Assembly: GCF_004634385.1 (NCBI RefSeq)
Contig: NZ_CP037895.1
Coordinates: 496,001 to 560,000 of the forward strand
DNA: 64,000 nucleotides
DNA from: Thermaerobacter sp. FW80
Lineage (GTDB): Bacteria; Bacillota; Sulfobacillia; Thermaerobacterales; Thermaerobacteraceae
Reading direction: 5' to 3'
This document shows, one piece after another, positions 60,431-64,000 of the stretch (its first letter is position 1; every line of letters begins with the position of its first letter). The notes below the pieces were generated by a model. It was not told the DNA's origin. It was given only the letters and a program-made list of their open reading frames with translations, and did not search any database. Made by a program: the position numbers and the translations under genes.

Positions 60431-60502
60431 GGCCCCATGGTCGAGTGGTTAAGACGCGGGCCTTTCAAGCCCGAGGTAGGGGTTCGATTCCCCTTGGGGC
60501 CA
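60431..60502 (+). tRNA. tRNA-Glu (TTC)
   Basis: Acceptor GGCCCCA/TGGGGCC with discriminator A, anticodon stem CGGGC/GCCCG around CTTTCAA (anticodon TTC), and T stem GGGG/CCCC with TTCGATT. CCA is not encoded. Confidence 0.95.
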
Positions 60503-60506
60503 CACT

Positions 60507-60540
60507 CCGGACCGGGTCCGGGGCCCCGGACCCGGTCCGG
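60507..60540 (+). terminator. 34-bp perfect palindrome after tRNA-Glu
   Basis: Starts 5 bases after the tRNA; the half-site is CCGGACCGGGTCCGGGG. It folds to an uninterrupted 17-bp stem. There is no T-run. It probably ends or processes the tRNA transcript. Confidence 0.6.
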
Positions 60541-60569
60541 GAGAGGACGGCGGCTGGCGACGGCCCAGG

Positions 60570-60611
60570 GCGCGGGTCCCTGCCGCGCGGCGGCGCGGCA
60601 GGGACCCGCGC
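60570..60611 (+). terminator. Second hairpin after tRNA-Glu
   Basis: A perfect 18-bp stem (GCGCGGGTCCCTGCCGCG and its complement) with the loop CGGCGG, followed by TTT. With the palindrome upstream it makes a tandem terminator. Confidence 0.65.
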
Positions 60612-60764
60612 TTTGCGCATCAGAGGGCCCGCGATGGGCGCAGGGACGGGGCTGCGGGCGGCGCAGCGTCGGGCCTGCGCACCGCGCGGCGAGAGCCTGT
60701 GCACGGTGCAGCGACAGGCCTTCGTCGTGCGCGGTGACGGGGCAGCGCACCCCACCGCTGCGGG

Positions 60765-60870
60765 CGGACCCCCACCGCGCCGCTACGGACCCGCCCACAC
60801 GCGCCGCTGCGGACCGCCCGCAGCGCGCCGCTACGGGCCTGCCCACAGGCGCCGCTGCGGGCCTGCCATG
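60765..60870. repeat. ~24-bp degenerate tandem repeat, about 4.5 units
   Basis: Units share CGCCGCTNCGG followed by a CCNGCCCAC-like end. Frames crossing it give only repetitive Arg/Pro/Ala peptides with no ribosome site, so I do not call a gene here. Confidence 0.7.
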
Positions 60871-61011
60871 GAGCAGCAACGGGCCTGCGCATGGCGACCT
60901 TCATCGTCCCCGCGGGGACCCAGGCCGGGCCCCAGGACCGCAAGCCGCCCCAGCCCGCTCTTGGAACGCGTGCCCATCCGTCGCCGAGCGGCGTGCGGCG
61001 CATGGGCCCAC

Positions 61012-61115
61012 GAGGGAACGCCTTCGCAACCGCCCCCGAGGGAACGCCTTGGCATCCGCCCCTGAGGGGACGGCTTGGCATCCGCCCCTGAGGGGACGCC
61101 TGCCCATCGGCCCAC
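61012..61115. repeat. 26-bp tandem repeat, 4 units
   Basis: Units begin at 61012, 61038, 61064 and 61090, each GAGGGAACGCCTTGGCATCC followed by GCCCCT with a few changes. The same style of sequence continues in degenerate form around it. 61116-61556 holds no clear gene. Confidence 0.8.
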
Positions 61116-61556
61116 GAATGGCCGTCGGTGGCCAAGGAATTGCTATAGGCGAGCACCCAGCGGAGGGAGTCTGTCATGGCCTGGGAAGGAACGCCATCGT
61201 CCCGTGCGCCCTCGGCGACGGCCATCGGCTCCGCCCCGCGCCCATCGCGTGGAGGGGCGCAGAACGTGCCCCCGCGGCCCGGCGCCGCGAGCGCCACCGG
61301 TACGACCTGGCGCAGCCGCCCGCTTCGACCGCCGCGGGCTCGCATGTTATCCTTTACCATGGCCGGGCGCAGCCCCGGGCCGCAGGGGCCGGCGGCCCGC
61401 AGCGTCCACCGCGTCTGCGCGGCGGCGGGGGCCGACGGAGGGGACGCCGCACCGGCCGTGCCCGCGGATGCCGGGGTGCCCGGCCTCGGCGCGGCCCCAG
61501 CCGCGTCCGTGCCGGCGGCGGCCCGCACCGCATCAAACCCCGAGGAGGTGGAGGGC

Positions 61557-61769
61557 ATGCGGATGGAACAGGTCAAGGCCGAGCTGGAGCGCTGGGGAGA
61601 GCTGATCGTCACCCTGGCCTCGGGGCGCAAGTTCGAGCTGCACCTGGGCGATACGGAGTTCGACTTGCAGAACCGCGTCATCCGCATCACCGGGCCGGCC
61701 GCCCACTTCGTGCTGGACGGCGACGCCATCGAGCACGTGGAGATGCACTTCAGCCATCCGATGGAGTGA
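61557..61769 (+). CDS. Conserved 70-aa protein of unknown function, chromosomal copy
   Basis: MRMEQVKAELERWGELIVTL, then KFELHLGDTEFDL, NRVIRITGPAAHFVLDGDAI and EHVEMHFSHPME. Same length as, and about 80% identical to, the protein at 13664-13876. GAGGAGGT lies 7 bases before the ATG. The frame is open far upstream, but that part is low complexity. Predicted soluble, one helix then beta strands. The short acidic/aromatic pattern with HFSHP at the end has no motif I can name. It is monocistronic. Confidence 0.85.
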   Translation: MRMEQVKAELERWGELIVTLASGRKFELHLGDTEFDLQNRVIRITGPAAHFVLDGDAIEHVEMHFSHPME

Positions 61770-61860
61770 CGGCGGGAGCGGACGGCGCAGCTCCCCGGCC
61801 TGCCTGCGCGTCGGACGAACGCGGCCCGGCGGCGAGGCCGCGGCAGGTGCGCTCCCCCGG

Positions 61861-61894
61861 CGCCGGCGGCACCCCGGGCGGGGTGCCGCCGGCG
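61861..61894 (+). terminator. Hairpin after the 70-aa gene
   Basis: CGCCGGCGGCACCCC pairs perfectly with GGGGTGCCGCCGGCG around GGGC: 15 bp with no T-run. It lies 92 bases after the stop and could serve the converging two-component operon as well. Confidence 0.55.
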
Positions 61895-62291
61895 CGCGTG
61901 CTTGGGCCCCCGGGCTCAGACTAAGCCTCGTTCGGACTGCACCCCACCCCGTCCCGGCCGGATCGACTCGCGCCCGGGCACCGGCTCGACCGCATCCGGG
62001 CGCCGGCCCCCCAACGTCTCTGGCGGCACCTCGGTCCGATCCGGGTATCCGCGGCGGCCCGTTATGGCCCGGCCTGAATACCCCACAACGTCCCTGGTCC
62101 GACCCGGGTCCCGCCGTGGTTCCCTGCAACCCCGACGGGGGGGTCCGCGAGGAGGCGGTCCCAACCCGTTCGGACCAGGACGGCGTCTCGGTCCGCCCCG
62201 CCCGTGGGGATCGGCCTGTCCCACGGCCGCTCATCGGCTCGGGCGCGCTCACCGGCCCGGGCGGGGAGAGGCCGCGGCCCACCGGCTCGGC
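61895..62291. other. GC-rich intergenic region
   Basis: No gene. Two copies of a CAACGTC.CTGG-type segment, 90 bp apart, each followed by TCCGA.CCGGGT, form a weak direct repeat (about 62012 and 62088). Confidence 0.4.
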
Positions 62292-63191
62292 CTAGCCCCC
62301 ACCCGCACCCGGCGGCCCACCGAGCCAACCCCGCGCGCGCAACACCGCCTCCACCCGGTCTCGCACTTCCAGGCGCGCGTAGATCTCGCTCACCACGTTC
62401 TTCACCGTTCCCTCGGAGAGATGGAGGCGCGCGGCGATCTCCCGGTTCGTCAGCCCTTGCGCCAAGAGGGCCAGGATCTCCCGCTGGCGGGCCGTCAGAC
62501 GTCCGAGGATCCCCGACGCGGGCGCGCCGGCACCCCACGGCGCCTGCGCGCCCGCGGCCGGCGGCGTCCCGCCCCGGGACGAGCCCCCCGTCGCCGCCGC
62601 GGCCGACCCGTCGCCCGGCGCGGCGGGCGACGGTGCGACCCCACGTCCCCGGCACCGGTCGGCGGGGACCGTTTCCCCGCCCGCCGGGGCCGCCTCCAGG
62701 GACCTTCCACCGTCCCGCGGCCATGGGCCCTGGCACCGCCCCTCCTCGGCGGGACGCCCTGGAGCCGTCCCGGCGCCGGCGTCCGCCCGGGCCACCAGAC
62801 GACGAGCCAGGTCGCCCGGGATCAGCTGCCCGCCCAGGACGACCAGACGCACGGCGTTGGCCAGATCCTCCGCCGCCATGTCCTTCAGCAGGTACGCCGT
62901 CGCCCCGGCGGCCAGACACTCTTGCACCAGCCGGTCGTCATCGAAGGTGGTCAGCATGAGCACCGGCAGGTCCGGCTGCAACGCGCGCAGCCGGCGCAGG
63001 CAGGTCACGCCGTCCACCCGCGGCATGCGCACGTCGAGCAGCGCCACGTCGAAGGCCTCGTGACGCGCCCGCTCCACCGCCTCCGCGCCGTCGGCGACGG
63101 CGGTCACCGCCAGGTCACCCTGCAGCTCCAGCAACAGGCGCAATCCCTCGCGGACCAGCGCCTGATCCTCCGCCAGCAGGACCTTGATCAT
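62292..63191 (-). CDS. NarL/LuxR-family response regulator
   Basis: 299 aa, longer than the usual ~215 because of an ~85-residue Pro/Gly/Ala-rich linker. The receiver domain (1-120) has Glu8-Asp9 (VLLAEDQALVREGL), phosphorylated Asp53 (VALLDVRMPRVDG), Thr in MLTTFDD and Lys in AYLLKDM. The C-terminal helix-turn-helix (ILGRLTARQREILALLAQGL, then TNREIAARLHLSEGTVKNVV) is LuxR/GerE type. It is partnered with the kinase whose stop overlaps its ATG, as in LiaRS or DesKR systems. Target genes unknown. Confidence 0.93.
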   Translation of the reverse strand: MIKVLLAEDQALVREGLRLLLELQGDLAVTAVADGAEAVERARHEAFDVALLDVRMPRVDGVTCLRRLRALQPDLPVLMLTTFDDDRLVQECLAAGATAYLLKDMAAEDLANAVRLVVLGGQLIPGDLARRLVARADAGAGTAPGRPAEEGRCQGPWPRDGGRSLEAAPAGGETVPADRCRGRGVAPSPAAPGDGSAAAATGGSSRGGTPPAAGAQAPWGAGAPASGILGRLTARQREILALLAQGLTNREIAARLHLSEGTVKNVVSEIYARLEVRDRVEAVLRARGWLGGPPGAGGG

Positions 63192-64000
63192 GCGCCCTCC
63201 GCCGGTCCCGGCCGACCGGCCTCCGTCCTGCCCGCCGGACGCGGCGCGGACCTCCTCGCCTGCCCTGCGACCGGCCCCGCCGGAGCCTGCGGTACCCCTG
63301 CGCCGGGATGGTCCGGCATGGGCCCGGACCCGCCACCGCGATCGGTGGCATGATGCGGCTGGGGAGGCAACCGGCGCGGCAGGCCGATCTCCACGCCGAA
63401 GCCACGCCCGGGCGCCGTCTCGAAGCGCACGGTGCCGCCCACGCGCTGCACCGCCGCGGCCATCCGCCCGAGGCCCATGCCGGGGACCAGGGTGGCCGCC
63501 CCCATCCCGTCGTCGCGGACGAACAAGCGCACCCGCGGCCCGGCCATCGCCAGGCTGACCTCCACCCGGCGGGCGCCGCCGTGCCGGGCGGCGTTGGTCA
63601 GGGCCTCCTGGACGGCGCGCAGGACGATGCCTGCCACCTCGTCGTCCACGTCGGACACGCCGGTGGCGTCGGGATCCAGAACGACCCGCACGGCGACGCC
63701 GGTGGCGGCGCTGAAGTCATCGGCCAGGCGCTCCAGGGCCGAGGCCAGCGGCAAGCGGGCGGGATGCAGGGAGCGACGCAGGAGCTGCCGCACCTGGTCC
63801 AGCCCTCCGCGCAGCCCGCGCTCCACCGCCTCGAGCCGGGCGCTCGCCGCCGCAGGGTCGACGCTCAGCAGGCGGCGGGCCAGGGCGACCTGGAGCAGCT
63901 GGGCGGTCAGGGTGTGCCCCAGGGCGTCGTGGAGGGCACCCAGCAGCTCTTCCCGCTCCCGCCGGGCCGCCACCTCGCGGCTGCGAGCCGCCAGCTCCGC
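63188..64000 (-). CDS. Sensor histidine kinase (HisKA_3 type), cut by window end
   Basis: The visible 270 residues cover the catalytic part. The phosphorylated His is in LLGALHDALGHTLTAQLLQV (HisKA_3), and the ATPase domain has VQEALTNAARHGGARRVEVS, VRDDGMGAA and GMGLGRMAAAVQRVGG. The last ~55 residues are low complexity. The N-terminal sensor lies beyond the window, so the signal is unknown. The stop overlaps the response regulator start (ATGA), and the kinase is transcribed first. Confidence 0.92.
   Translation of the reverse strand, partial: AELAARSREVAARREREELLGALHDALGHTLTAQLLQVALARRLLSVDPAAASARLEAVERGLRGGLDQVRQLLRRSLHPARLPLASALERLADDFSAATGVAVRVVLDPDATGVSDVDDEVAGIVLRAVQEALTNAARHGGARRVEVSLAMAGPRVRLFVRDDGMGAATLVPGMGLGRMAAAVQRVGGTVRFETAPGRGFGVEIGLPRRLPPQPHHATDRGGGSGPMPDHPGAGVPQAPAGPVAGQARRSAPRPAGRTEAGRPGPAEGA

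Noticed and set aside
60437-61924. 495-codon frame spanning tRNA-Glu and the tandem repeats
   Set aside because: It crosses a tRNA gene, two hairpins and two repeat arrays and has low-complexity product throughout.

Overview
The window comes from a very GC-rich bacterium (roughly 70% GC in the ordinary regions) with Firmicute-type content: a cheX-cheY-mcp-cheW-cheA-cheB-cheR operon, a FliK-like/FlhB-like pair resembling ylqG/ylqH, CwlD-like amidase, LiaRS/DesKR-type two-component genes and mtnA. Strong Shine-Dalgarno sites (GGAGG) and alanine/proline-rich linkers inside core proteins suggest a Thermaerobacter-like thermophile; the genus is inference, not proof.

Left half (1-30.4 kb): a mosaic of mobile elements and gene wreckage that ends at the 3' end of a tRNA-Val gene. 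One 1,426-bp IS256-family element occurs three times (441-1866; split at 10634-10777/18097-19383; 26871-28296 with a clean 9-bp target duplication). A different IS256 sits inside an IS110 element (7.68-10.35 kb). Two direct copies of an rve-type IS bracket an IS110 element plus a CadC/CadA heavy-metal efflux pair, and the whole 7.3-kb unit appears inserted in the second IS256 copy, as in a composite transposon. Two IS1182-family copies follow. Between the elements lie a broken parA, a KAP-family P-loop NTPase of much lower GC plus a remnant of a second one, an ArsR regulator with a cysteine-rich tail and its tandem operators, an M28 peptidase, a TIGR02391-type (HEPN-like) protein, a PD-(D/E)XK-like protein, a fragment resembling the RuvC-I/bridge-helix part of an IscB/Cas9-type nuclease, an RDD-protein remnant, and a small degenerate CRISPR array with no cas operon. 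This reads as a decayed defence and metal-resistance island.

Right half (30.4-64 kb): ordinary chromosome. It carries an FAD-linked oxidase, the chemotaxis operon headed by a degenerate HD-GYP protein, a DrrA/DrrB-like ABC exporter, an M42 aminopeptidase, a CDGSH iron-sulfur protein, a methyltransferase, small membrane proteins, mtnA with the flagellar-type pair, an amidase, tRNA-Met(CAT) and tRNA-Glu with recognisable promoters, and a sensor kinase/response-regulator pair cut off by the window end. Intergenic regions here are long, GC-rich and full of short tandem repeats and long perfect palindromes. A 70-aa protein of unknown function occurs both here (61.6 kb) and inside the composite transposon (13.7 kb).
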